Below are positions 1 through 5,995 of a DNA stretch of 5,995 bases, piece by piece (positions within the stretch are counted from its first letter, which is position 1; each line of letters starts with the position of its first letter). Below the pieces are notes generated by a model. It did no database searches. It saw nothing but the letters and a program-made list of their open reading frames with translations, and was not told where the DNA came from. Position numbers and translations under genes: made by a program. The DNA comes from Robiginitomaculum sp. (GTDB taxonomy: Bacteria; Pseudomonadota; Alphaproteobacteria; Caulobacterales; Maricaulaceae), in the NCBI GenBank assembly GCA_026982235.1, contig JALSHM010000034.1, positions 1 to 5,995 on the forward strand, given 5' to 3'.

Positions 1-2212
1 CAGGTGGCCTGAGTTCATCTGGAATAGGTGTACCATACAATTTATTTAGATGTTTTGCTTTACTGAAGGCTATTTCACGGGCTTGTTCCCGCTTCATCTT
101 TTTATACATTGATGATGTTTCCCAATCAGGACGCCAACGTACAGGAAGGCCGTTCTTCATAAGTGGTCTTTGAGTTATATTTCCAACGCCGTCGTCGTGT
201 TCTAACCAAACCATCCATGACGGGTTTTTGCTTCGGGCAGTTAAATGGTCTGATACCAGCCGCGTCCTTTTCCTAAATGGTGCGGCTTTCCCTGATGTGA
301 GCGATTCTTTTTCCAGTTTGTCCATATCTTTGTGAAACTGGTCTTTCATCCATTTTGAGTTTTGCTCAAGAGATATGCCATAATTCCTATATGCCTTCTG
401 AAGCTCAGGTGGATAGCGCATAACATTGTTTTTATCACCAAACACTGATGATCTACCCCAAACCGTTTGTAAGCGTTTTTGGGTTTGATCGTGCGCGGCT
501 TGTTCGTCGCCGGTCGCAAGATACTCGCTTTCATACATGGCAGCGTAATCAAACCGCATACCGGCTATTTCACCAGTACCATTCTTGAGCTTTAAATCTT
601 TCATGCCTTCATCAACGGCATCATTGATAAATTTACCAGTAGCAACCAACTTACGTTGTTTGCGTTGCGTATCCGTTGGGTTAAACGCTTCCCGAGCGCG
701 GAGAATGGCAGTTTCTTTATCTTGACCACGAGCAATAGCCGCAGACGCTATTGACGCCATTTTACGAGGCTTCGCGGGGAACTGCTCATACGCTATAGGA
801 TCAGTTTCTTCAATGCGCCCAAGTATATAAACCGCCTCAATTTGGCTTTCAACGGCGCCGTGTAACAGCGTCCCGGTTAAATTGTCTTTCATGGCGTCAG
901 GAACAACGCCAAAGTTTTGAACAAAGTCCACAGCCACCGCAACAGGATCGTCAGAGTTTGCCAACGCTGGAGCCACATGCAGATCATAATAGTTTGATAT
1001 TGAGCTTCTGTGCTTGGAATTAAACGGGTTAACAACAGCGCGGCCAGCAATGACCGATTCCGCAAAAGACGTATCCACAATCTTTTTCTTTTCAGCCTTG
1101 ATGTGGTTATCTAAGTTCTTCGTCAATTCCCCCCATTTAGCCGGAGAAATATCACCCTCTTGAAGCGCCTGATCAAGCTTCAGATAGTTTGTTTGATTGC
1201 GCCCAATGCCAACAGACAGTTGAGCCGCCCGCATATCCTTACGTTTTTTATCTTCCACATCACCGGCTTTAATAACCTCTTCGTTGATATCGTGCTTGGC
1301 GTTCACTTCTTTACGCAAAGACGTGCGGAGTTTTTGACTTTCATCACCACCAAGTCCAGCACCTTCGACAACACCTTCAATTTCTTCAAGTGACTTTTGC
1401 AGGGCACTATCCGCATCAACAGCATAAGCGCTTTCGTAAAAATCCGCCGTGTGTTTGAAAAACAGGGAGTTTTTCAGCGTTTTATCAATATTCCCCAAGT
1501 CCCGTTCCGCTTCCTCAGAAGAGTAGTCAAATGCAGGATTATTGACCCTGATTTGATACTGAGCAGTAAGATCATTTTGCATTTTGATAAACGCAGGATC
1601 TTGTGAACCCTGGCTACCGTTTTCACGAAGAAACGCATCCATTTGATCCGTAATTGTTTCAATCCGCGCCACGTTGCCGGCCTTGGCTTCTGCATTATCC
1701 GATTTACGGCGGGCAATGTTGCGACGATGTGACGCATCACGGATCATGCCGTTCATCATGCTTTCGGCTTTTTCCGCTATTTCCACCGGGGCGCCGCCGC
1801 CGAGATACCCGCTTTTCCAAGCTTCAGCAGATTTCTGAAACGCAACTGGATCTAATTCATGGTCAACTTCCAACTTGTCGAATTCAGCGCCCGCAGCATC
1901 TTCAGCCCTTTGCATGGCCAAGACACCGGACACATTGGCATAAACTTCATCTTCAACGGAAAGGAAATCGAAAAACTTCTTATCACGCTTTGTAACCTGT
2001 AATGTTTCACGTGAAATATTTTTACTATCAGCAACAGCTTGCTTTTGGGCGCGCTTCGCCTCCTTCTCAGCAAGCATATTGCCAATTTGAACCGAAGTGT
2101 TTGCAATATCAGAGAATGCAGACGACACCACAGCCGCACCGCCGTCATTAACGCCGGTCGGCGGCGTAACAAGGCCGCGGTTTTTTATATTTGGTAATCC
2201 AGAACCGGCCAT
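1..2212 (-). CDS. Large internal virion protein, T7 gp15/gp16-type (C-terminus outside window)
   Basis: I read 737 codons without a stop from the ATG at 2212-2210 to the left edge, so the C-terminus is missing. T7 gp15 is 747 residues and gp16 is 1318, so the full length cannot be judged. These proteins stack inside the head and leave with the DNA to span the periplasm. The N-terminus is polar and Gly-rich (MAGSGLPNIKNRGLVTPPTG), followed by long, heavily charged helices, including MLAEKEAKRAQKQAVADSKN (46-65) and RRNIARRKSDNAEAKAGN (163-180). Residues 585-606 contain WGRSSVFG ... VMRYPPEL; a WG ... G ... MRYPPE segment is, to my recollection, common in the C-terminal half of such proteins. 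A more aromatic region (WMVWLEHDDG, RWRPDWETS) follows at 667-699. I saw no lytic transglycosylase signature in the visible part. The start follows the previous stop by two bases and uses a strong GGAGGT. A parS-like sequence lies within codons 65-70. Confidence 0.78.
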   Translation of the reverse strand, partial: MAGSGLPNIKNRGLVTPPTGVNDGGAAVVSSAFSDIANTSVQIGNMLAEKEAKRAQKQAVADSKNISRETLQVTKRDKKFFDFLSVEDEVYANVSGVLAMQRAEDAAGAEFDKLEVDHELDPVAFQKSAEAWKSGYLGGGAPVEIAEKAESMMNGMIRDASHRRNIARRKSDNAEAKAGNVARIETITDQMDAFLRENGSQGSQDPAFIKMQNDLTAQYQIRVNNPAFDYSSEEAERDLGNIDKTLKNSLFFKHTADFYESAYAVDADSALQKSLEEIEGVVEGAGLGGDESQKLRTSLRKEVNAKHDINEEVIKAGDVEDKKRKDMRAAQLSVGIGRNQTNYLKLDQALQEGDISPAKWGELTKNLDNHIKAEKKKIVDTSFAESVIAGRAVVNPFNSKHRSSISNYYDLHVAPALANSDDPVAVAVDFVQNFGVVPDAMKDNLTGTLLHGAVESQIEAVYILGRIEETDPIAYEQFPAKPRKMASIASAAIARGQDKETAILRAREAFNPTDTQRKQRKLVATGKFINDAVDEGMKDLKLKNGTGEIAGMRFDYAAMYESEYLATGDEQAAHDQTQKRLQTVWGRSSVFGDKNNVMRYPPELQKAYRNYGISLEQNSKWMKDQFHKDMDKLEKESLTSGKAAPFRKRTRLVSDHLTARSKNPSWMVWLEHDDGVGNITQRPLMKNGLPVRWRPDWETSSMYKKMKREQAREIAFSKAKHLNKLYGTPIPDELRPP
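2003..2018. other. parS-like 16-base palindrome inside the large virion gene
   Basis: The plus strand reads TGTTTCACGTGAAATA. The bacterial ParB-binding site parS has the consensus TGTTTCACGTGAAACA, so 15 of 16 bases match, including the full 12-base core TTTCACGTGAAA. The single change is T for C at the second-last base but one (position 2017). The sequence lies within codons for Asn65 to Thr70 (NISRET) of the large internal virion protein. I found only this one copy. Whether ParB binds it is unknown; the match could be chance in a coding sequence. Confidence 0.5.
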
Positions 2213-2214
2213 AA

Positions 2215-2652
2215 CTAACCTCCAGCAACTTTTTTAGCACTATCATCAATCGCCGTTGTTATTTGCCCCAACCCTCTAATCGTGCCACCAATAGCCGCAA
2301 ATGGAGAGGCGCGCCTTTTCGATGCCGCACTAGACTTTAATTCTTCTCTTCTCAGATTAGAGGATAGCACATCCGTCAATTCGTTACGGTCAGCAGCCTT
2401 TTGGTTTGCTCGGCGGCGCGCTGATTGACCTACCGAAGCCCCTGAGAGCCCCCGGGAGGCAGATATAACATCAATCGTACCCAATGCCTCATTCAGTTGT
2501 TCCCGGTGCTGTACGGACACCTGTTTACCGCGCAAGTTTTCAATCTTGGCCTGGTATTCCAGTTGATACCCTTGCCGTTTTAAGCCCTTGGCCTTTTCAA
2601 TACCGGAGGCGATCGAAAACGCGCCGCCTATAATTCCCATTGCTGCACCCAT
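2215..2652 (-). CDS. Internal virion protein, T7 gp14-like (small ejection protein)
   Basis: The 145-residue product fits the small internal core protein that T7-type phages eject to form an outer-membrane conduit. T7 gp14 is 196 residues, so this one is shorter. The N-terminus is a glycine- and small-residue-rich hydrophobic segment, MGAAMGIIGGAFSIASGI (1-18), typical of the membrane-active start of this protein class. A basic, glutamine-rich helical region (about 20-60) follows, then IDVISASRGLSGASVGQS (60-77). A polar SRG-x-SG-SV turn of this kind is commonly found after the first helix in such proteins. Residues 78-115 are highly charged (RRRANQKAADR, LRREELKSSAASKRRAS) and probably helical. 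The C-terminus, FAAIGGTIRGLGQITTAIDD, is again a Gly/Ile-rich hydrophobic segment. The start codon overlaps the TAA of the nozzle gene by one base (TAATG), which indicates termination-reinitiation coupling. Assignment rests on character, size and position rather than clear identity; another small virion membrane protein is possible. Confidence 0.68.
   Translation of the reverse strand: MGAAMGIIGGAFSIASGIEKAKGLKRQGYQLEYQAKIENLRGKQVSVQHREQLNEALGTIDVISASRGLSGASVGQSARRRANQKAADRNELTDVLSSNLRREELKSSAASKRRASPFAAIGGTIRGLGQITTAIDDSAKKVAGG
2218..2223 (-). promoter_or_regulatory. Strong ribosome binding site for the large virion protein gene
   Basis: On the minus strand GGAGGT lies five bases ahead of the ATG at 2212-2210. 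It is formed by the last codons of the small internal virion gene (Gly-Gly) just before its TAG, so the sequence serves both genes. It is the best Shine-Dalgarno sequence in the window and fixes this start. Confidence 0.88.
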
Positions 2653-4736
2653 TATCTCGCTCTCATTTTAAGTGAAACACCACGAAGATGAAAAGGAGAT
2701 CCTTCACCTTCTAATTGCTCTATATCAATTGTCCTATCATAAGCCGAACCGGATTGTGAGTTTTTATGTTCACGATTATTAATAGGCGGCACAGCTTCAG
2801 GATCAGATTGATATTCATATGCCGTACAAATTTCACCCTCGACCCGATAAACTCCCGTGTCAATCACGTCAGTCCATATTTCAGCGGCGCGCTTACGTTG
2901 GCGACCGGCCTGAGCAATCACCATAGGCGCAGGAGTGGCTTTCAGGGGAAAGTCATGTCCGTAAGTATCGCCAACGGTAATAGACACGGGAACAGTTTCT
3001 TCACTCCGAACAAACCGATTTTGCAGCAAACGAGCAACTTCCCCTGAATACCCAACTGTAAACTGCGAATCTATCACCGCGGCAAAATCAATACGCTCCA
3101 AATATACAGATGTGTCAACTTGAGCCACGGCATAAAGTTCACCTTCCCAAGACATCAACGAGTGATACCGATCGCCAGAGCTTCTTGCCCACGGAACCCA
3201 ACCTGCCTGTTCACTTCCTTCTACCCAAGTAAACACCGCAACAGTACCATCACCGTTCACGACCGCAATCAAGCTTTCTGGACGAGAAGAAACCCCGTCA
3301 GCAAAACTAATTTCAACAGGGCTATCAATAAGGTGATATCCAAGCTTGGTAATATCTTTCACTTTCCATGCCGAGCGGTTTGTGCCTGTCATATTGGCTA
3401 CTTTTACCCGGTTTTTTATGTCTAAATATACCGCCGCCGCTGGCTGGTCTTCGGTCCCTGCAATTATTGTTGGCGGAATATCTGCAATTTTGTCGGTGTT
3501 GATAAAGTCAAAACCAATGCCGGACGGTGTAAACAAAACACCTGAACCCTGGGGAACATAGTGCAGACCGCGGTCCGTGTGGATCAGGAGTTGTTCCAAC
3601 GAAGAGAGATACTTAATTTTAGCGTTTGGGTCCTTGCCAATGCGCTCGATAATCGCATCATTATCTTGGCCGGACGCCACATTAAAATCAGTTGGCGCGT
3701 TCAAAGACGAACAAGCAAGCAAATTCCGCGCAGCAGGAAACCCGCCAAGACATAACCGGTTTTCATGCAATACACCGGTGCCAGGATAGCCGCGGGGAAC
3801 AGATATTAATTCTTCAAACCAAATATTAATAGGTGCAGGCGCGGCAGCCTGAACGCTTGTGACAATATCGGAAGCGCCTTGAGGCCCGATAAGTTCTTCA
3901 GGAGTAGCGGTATCAAACGCGGCAAACCCGTCGATTAGAACCACCGTGAGGACGTTTCCAATCTTTGATGATACAACCCCTCGAACTTTGCTGATGTCGC
4001 CCTGCACGGCGTCCCCTTGGATGAATTGCGCCCCATCAACCACCGTAACCGTCATAGTAGGAAATATCGTATCAATCACAGTTACCGTGGCGGTTGTCGC
4101 AGTCAAAAACGCAGTCACAACAACCTGAGAAGCAAAACCATAGATAAAATGTACGCCGACATAATCAGCAGTTAAAAACGCAGATGAGAAAGTTGCCGTC
4201 ACAGACCCGCTATATCCGGAAAATTGCAAAGTAGTGCCGTCAGGTTCAAATCTAGTGACAGGCGAAAACGTTTTGTTCGACACCGCATCAGTCCGAAACG
4301 AAAACAGGTCCAGCGACCACGTTCCCCCGGACGCGGTATAATTCAATTGTTGCATTGGAAAATCATTGTGAAGGATGATCACATTGTTATTTTCATTGAT
4401 TACTGTCATTTTCCATAAATTGGCATCAACCCACGGCGCCGCCTCAGTATGGTCCAGTGTACCGTCAGACAAATAAACATCTATGACCAAATCACTAAAA
4501 ACAAGAAACCTAAATGTGCCGTCAGGCAAATCAAACACCCGCGCACGGCCAGCCCTGGCAATCCCCGCTATCCGGTCAGAGCCCGGTCGACGAACAATCG
4601 TACCCGCCTGAGTAATGAAAACATTATCCCCAACCTTCAATGCGTTTTGGGTGAGTTCCCCGGCAGACCTGCCTAAATATTCTTCAGAAACAACACCCGC
4701 TGAAAAATCCCGTCTATAATCTCGATAACTTCTCAT
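2652..4736 (-). CDS. Tail tubular protein B-like nozzle protein (T7 gp12 family)
   Basis: This 694-residue protein would form the tail nozzle beneath the adaptor ring (T7 gp12 is 794 residues). The N-terminus has the family landmark F11-SAG, GR at 22-23, then an N-x-x-x-x-x-x-G region and RRPG (49-52). In the middle lies HENRLCLGGFP (324-334), followed by LNAPTDF and DNDAI (358-362), matching the HxNRL-x-x-G ... DF ... DDDAI pattern of nozzle and stabilisation proteins. Residues 374-386 (IKYLSSLEQLLIH) correspond to the next conserved strand. A GDGTVAVFTW ... GWVPWARSSGDRYHSL stretch (495-526) matches the nG-x-x-x-x-TW ... W-x-x-W segment near the end of the beta-propeller. Residues about 170-290 form a valine/threonine-rich beta insertion containing a short repeated element. 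No signal peptide or transmembrane helix is visible, and the composition is beta-rich. The gene starts 4 bases after the adaptor stop with only a weak upstream GGGTAG, so translational coupling is likely, and it ends in TAATG shared with the next gene. Confidence 0.88.
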   Translation of the reverse strand: MRSYRDYRRDFSAGVVSEEYLGRSAGELTQNALKVGDNVFITQAGTIVRRPGSDRIAGIARAGRARVFDLPDGTFRFLVFSDLVIDVYLSDGTLDHTEAAPWVDANLWKMTVINENNNVIILHNDFPMQQLNYTASGGTWSLDLFSFRTDAVSNKTFSPVTRFEPDGTTLQFSGYSGSVTATFSSAFLTADYVGVHFIYGFASQVVVTAFLTATTATVTVIDTIFPTMTVTVVDGAQFIQGDAVQGDISKVRGVVSSKIGNVLTVVLIDGFAAFDTATPEELIGPQGASDIVTSVQAAAPAPINIWFEELISVPRGYPGTGVLHENRLCLGGFPAARNLLACSSLNAPTDFNVASGQDNDAIIERIGKDPNAKIKYLSSLEQLLIHTDRGLHYVPQGSGVLFTPSGIGFDFINTDKIADIPPTIIAGTEDQPAAAVYLDIKNRVKVANMTGTNRSAWKVKDITKLGYHLIDSPVEISFADGVSSRPESLIAVVNGDGTVAVFTWVEGSEQAGWVPWARSSGDRYHSLMSWEGELYAVAQVDTSVYLERIDFAAVIDSQFTVGYSGEVARLLQNRFVRSEETVPVSITVGDTYGHDFPLKATPAPMVIAQAGRQRKRAAEIWTDVIDTGVYRVEGEICTAYEYQSDPEAVPPINNREHKNSQSGSAYDRTIDIEQLEGEGSPFHLRGVSLKMRAR
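4099..4183 (-). repeat. Short in-frame direct repeat inside the nozzle gene
   Basis: Plus-strand positions 4099-4114 (GCAGTCAAAAACGCAG) and 4168-4183 (GCAGTTAAAAACGCAG) are identical at 15 of 16 bases. They are 69 bases apart, exactly 23 codons, so both encode AFLTA in the same frame (residues 186-190 and 209-213 of the protein). The flanking peptides are both beta-like, VTATFSSAFLTADYV and QVVVTAFLTATTATV, which suggests a partial internal duplication in the beta insertion. The repeat is too short to distinguish duplication from convergent beta-strand coding. Confidence 0.6.
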
Positions 4737-4740
4737 TTAT

Positions 4741-5334
4741 CTACCCATGCCTTCCGGCGCCGCGCTGTACTTTTACAAAGCGGCCAGTTGGCGTCACAGG
4801 CGTATCGCCTTGTGCATTGGCGTCACGGCCAAGCCCGTCAAGAAACATTTGTTCAGAGGCGTTAAATAGGTCATTAGCGATACCGTGATCCCCATGCGGC
4901 CCGCGCGCTATAATAGATTGATACCGCACCGTCATGGCCTGCATGAAGTCCGCAGACCAGATATTAGTATCAGCAGCAAAGGTATAATGCAGATAATATG
5001 TGTCTGATTTACACTGCACCCCGATTTGATTGGCAGTATCAGAATGGAAAATTGGATCCGAATCCCCATCAGTCAACTGGTGAATGAGAATAACGTCAGC
5101 AGGCTTTACATAGGCGTGAGGCGGCGTTGAACCCGTTGTGCCCTGATATGCGAGTAAAGCCGTCTTTTGAGCAAAGCTCCATTCATGGCGTGACAGGGCA
5201 GCCCTTATGATTATGTCAGACGTGCCGCGGTACAGCCTACCAAACACCCCGTTCTCATTTGTCTGTATTGTGTTTTCGCCCATTGTAAGAAGCGCGGCGT
5301 TAAAAACTTCGATTGCATTTGGAAATATGGTCAT
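4741..5334 (-). CDS. Tail tubular protein A-like head-tail adaptor (T7 gp11 family)
   Basis: The 197-residue product fits the T7 gp11 family (T7 gp11 is 196 residues). Members form a ring between the portal and the nozzle and complete the head-to-tail connection. The landmarks are an N-terminal helix with NAALLTMGE (12-20), a helix rich in R and I ending in LSRHEWSFAQKTALL (47-61), a P-x-x-AYVKPAD segment (71-80) leading into a beta strand, and an aromatic beta region (YYLHYTF, 113-119). Helices with YQSIIARGPHG and a polar C-terminal tail (RFVKVQRGAGRHG) follow. The order helix, short-loop helix with HEW-FA, and xxY-xxPxD is the usual signature of this family as I know it. The ATG at 5334 is the only plausible start: an in-frame stop lies at 5358-5356 and the next ATG (M18) would delete the NAALL helix. 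Its upstream ribosome binding site is poor; a 4-codon minigene overlaps the start. The gene ends 4 bases before the nozzle gene. Confidence 0.87.
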   Translation of the reverse strand: MTIFPNAIEVFNAALLTMGENTIQTNENGVFGRLYRGTSDIIIRAALSRHEWSFAQKTALLAYQGTTGSTPPHAYVKPADVILIHQLTDGDSDPIFHSDTANQIGVQCKSDTYYLHYTFAADTNIWSADFMQAMTVRYQSIIARGPHGDHGIANDLFNASEQMFLDGLGRDANAQGDTPVTPTGRFVKVQRGAGRHG

Positions 5335-5373
5335 ATCCGTAGCATGGTTATTTTCTCACAAAAATCAATCCAT

Positions 5374-5398
5374 AAAAAAGCCCCCGAGAACGGAGGCT
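5374..5398 (-). terminator. Rho-independent terminator between head and tail genes
   Basis: On the minus strand AGCCTCCG, loop TTCT, CGGGGGCT forms an eight-pair stem with one G-U wobble and a four-base loop, followed by six Ts (the first of them closes the stem). On the plus strand the wobble becomes a C-A mismatch and the stem is not followed by a T run. The element therefore works for leftward transcription, the direction of all the genes. It lies 34 bases after the stop of the 132-residue gene and 39 bases before the tail adaptor start. T7 has its early-class terminator in the comparable place, between the capsid gene 10 and the adaptor gene 11, where partial read-through sets a high capsid to tail ratio. 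A similar role here is inference. Confidence 0.88.
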
Positions 5399-5432
5399 AA
5401 TTTCAGGCGTGGACACCACAAAGTTATGTAGG

Positions 5433-5831
5433 CTACCGCTCGTTTTTAACAGCCGCCATATAGATAGACCATTCAGCGTTATCGACTGTGTGGCCAATCG
5501 CTTCGGACAAAACCGCTTTCTTAATCAAGCCGGTAGGAGTTAAACGAACATCATCATCAACAAGCGAGGCAGTAATCGTGTCGTGAGCCTCTTTGATGTC
5601 GGCTTCAACATCATCAAATGTTACTTTTTTGGCAGCAAGGGCTTTTTCAACACCTTCATCAATAGCGTTTTGTAACTTAGCGCCGTCAATAGCATCTTGA
5701 TCAACAAACCGACCATTGTTCTTCGGATGTGTCAAAGCTTCCCGAGCCGTACAAGCATTCATTTCAACGTATTTTTTATCAACAGTGTCGTAAATCTCGA
5801 CCTTATTGCGGGCATTTCTTTTCAATCTCAT
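5433..5831 (-). CDS. Hypothetical phage protein, 132 residues, in the head-tail gene cluster
   Basis: I do not recognise a family. The frame is complete, from an ATG with a well placed AAGGA to a TAG, and is followed within about 35 bases by a terminator, so it is the last gene of its transcript. The first ten residues are strongly basic (MRLKRNARNK). They are followed by a possible small beta hairpin (VEIYDTVDKKYVEM, 11-24). Residues 45-90 are charged and acidic and look largely helical (DQDAIDGAKLQNAIDEGVEK, then DDVEADIKEAHDT). The C-terminal part carries the segments LTPTGLIKKAVLSEAIG (98-113) and NAEWSIYMAAVKNER. There is no signal peptide, no membrane segment and no cysteine pair; the only cysteine is C27. 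The location between a probable head decoration gene and the tail adaptor suggests a head-associated or assembly protein, but this is context only. A small scaffold-like or virion accessory role is possible and not shown by the sequence. Confidence 0.8.
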   Translation of the reverse strand: MRLKRNARNKVEIYDTVDKKYVEMNACTAREALTHPKNNGRFVDQDAIDGAKLQNAIDEGVEKALAAKKVTFDDVEADIKEAHDTITASLVDDDVRLTPTGLIKKAVLSEAIGHTVDNAEWSIYMAAVKNER

Positions 5832-5837
5832 TTTACG

Positions 5838-5842
5838 TCCTT
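5838..5842 (-). promoter_or_regulatory. Ribosome binding site for the 132-residue gene
   Basis: On the minus strand this reads AAGGA, six bases ahead of the ATG at 5831-5829. It sits in the 22-base gap after the stop of the upstream gene. It fixes the start of the 132-residue protein and indicates independent initiation rather than coupling. Confidence 0.75.
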
Positions 5843-5853
5843 ATGACTGAGAG

Positions 5854-5995
5854 TTAAACGGATACGCCAGCATCACGGCCAGCAAATGCAGCATACGTGA
5901 TAGACGGCGAAGTGCCAGCAACGACATTTGACAGGCGCAGATAGCGATATGTCGTACCGTTTTGAGGTATTTCATTGCCAAATTTAAGTTCATAG
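5854..5995 (-). CDS. C-terminal part of a phage structural protein, possibly a Bbp16-like capsid cement protein (5' end outside window)
   Basis: An open frame enters from the right edge and runs 46 codons to a TAA at 5856-5854; its start lies beyond position 5995. The visible tail is short, neutral and beta-like, with the run TYRYLRLSNVVAGTSP followed by an alternating small/hydrophobic stretch and the ending AGRDAGVSV. From memory, an RYLRL-type strand followed by a VAGT turn and a final beta strand is typical of the C-terminus of Bbp16-like capsid cement/decoration proteins of BPP-1-type podoviruses. That assignment is inference from a small fragment. The position, just upstream of the tail adaptor gene and one unknown gene, fits a head protein. 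The alternative is the C-terminus of a major capsid protein or another beta-sandwich decoration protein. The frame itself is well supported: a sensible composition, and a stop followed 22 bases later by the next gene with its own ribosome binding site. Confidence 0.6.
   Translation of the reverse strand, partial: YELKFGNEIPQNGTTYRYLRLSNVVAGTSPSITYAAFAGRDAGVSV

Noticed and set aside
1160..1606. Two plus-strand open frames (77 and 69 codons)
   Set aside because: They lie wholly within the minus-strand large virion gene, have no ribosome binding site and no recognisable composition.
1654..1995. Plus-strand 113-codon open frame rich in R, P, H and C
   Set aside because: It is antisense to the large virion gene, and its odd composition is what an antisense frame of a charged helical protein gives.
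1852..2172. Minus-strand 106-codon open frame
   Set aside because: It is an out-of-frame reading of the large virion gene, which is continuous through the region and begins with a strong ribosome binding site.
2437..2462. GC-rich inverted sequence (CCCCTGAGAGCCCCCGGGAGGC)
   Set aside because: It is inside the gp14-like coding sequence, the stem is irregular and there is no T run, so it is not a terminator.
2766..4676. Several plus-strand open frames of 60-101 codons
   Set aside because: All are antisense to the nozzle gene, which has clear family landmarks along its full length.
5335..5373. Possible sigma-70 promoter (TTGATT) after the terminator
   Set aside because: No acceptable -10 box is present at 16-18 bases, and no repeated phage-promoter motif was seen.
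5207..5431. Plus-strand 74-codon open frame
   Set aside because: It crosses the adaptor start and the terminator on the opposite strand, and the peptide shows no family features.
1..5995. Diversity-generating retroelement, suggested by the possible BPP-1-like head protein
   Set aside because: No reverse transcriptase and no template/variable repeat pair is visible; the only repeat is 16 bases long.
1..5995. Anti-phage defence, CRISPR, tRNA, IS or attachment site
   Set aside because: None seen; coding density and family content are fully explained by virion structural genes.

Overview
The window is a stretch of the virion-structure module of a short-tailed (podovirus-type) bacteriophage or prophage. 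Every gene I can support lies on the minus strand, so the region reads from the right edge to the left edge. Genes are packed almost end to end (overlap of 1 base, gaps of 2, 4 and 22 bases), and the only real gap, 98 bases, carries an intrinsic terminator. The proteins show no informative host signature. Internal-virion (ejection) proteins suggest a Gram-negative host, but that is inference from the family. No integrase, repressor, tRNA or att site is visible, so lysogeny cannot be judged.

Layout in transcription order. (1) 5995-5854: the last 46 residues of a beta-rich protein, possibly a Bbp16-like capsid cement/decoration protein. (2) 5831-5433: an unrecognised 132-residue acidic, helical protein with a good ribosome binding site. 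(3) 5398-5374: a strand-specific rho-independent terminator, at the head/tail boundary. (4) 5334-4741: a 197-residue T7 gp11-like tail tubular protein A (head-tail adaptor). (5) 4736-2652: a 694-residue T7 gp12-like tail tubular protein B (nozzle), with family landmarks at both ends and the middle. (6) 2652-2215: a 145-residue gp14-like internal virion protein, coupled to the nozzle gene by TAATG. (7) 2212 to the left edge: at least 737 residues of a large gp15/gp16-type internal virion protein, still open at the window edge.

Together items 4-7 would build the adaptor ring, the nozzle and the internal core proteins that are ejected to make the DNA conduit through the cell envelope. This gene order is the classical T7-type one. 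Item 1, if correct, points to the head decoration genes upstream.

The least expected signal is a 16-base sequence at 2003-2018, inside the large virion gene, that matches the bacterial chromosome-partition site parS (TGTTTCACGTGAAACA) at 15 of 16 positions. Otherwise this is a fairly ordinary podovirus tail region, and I do not see a new multi-gene system in it.
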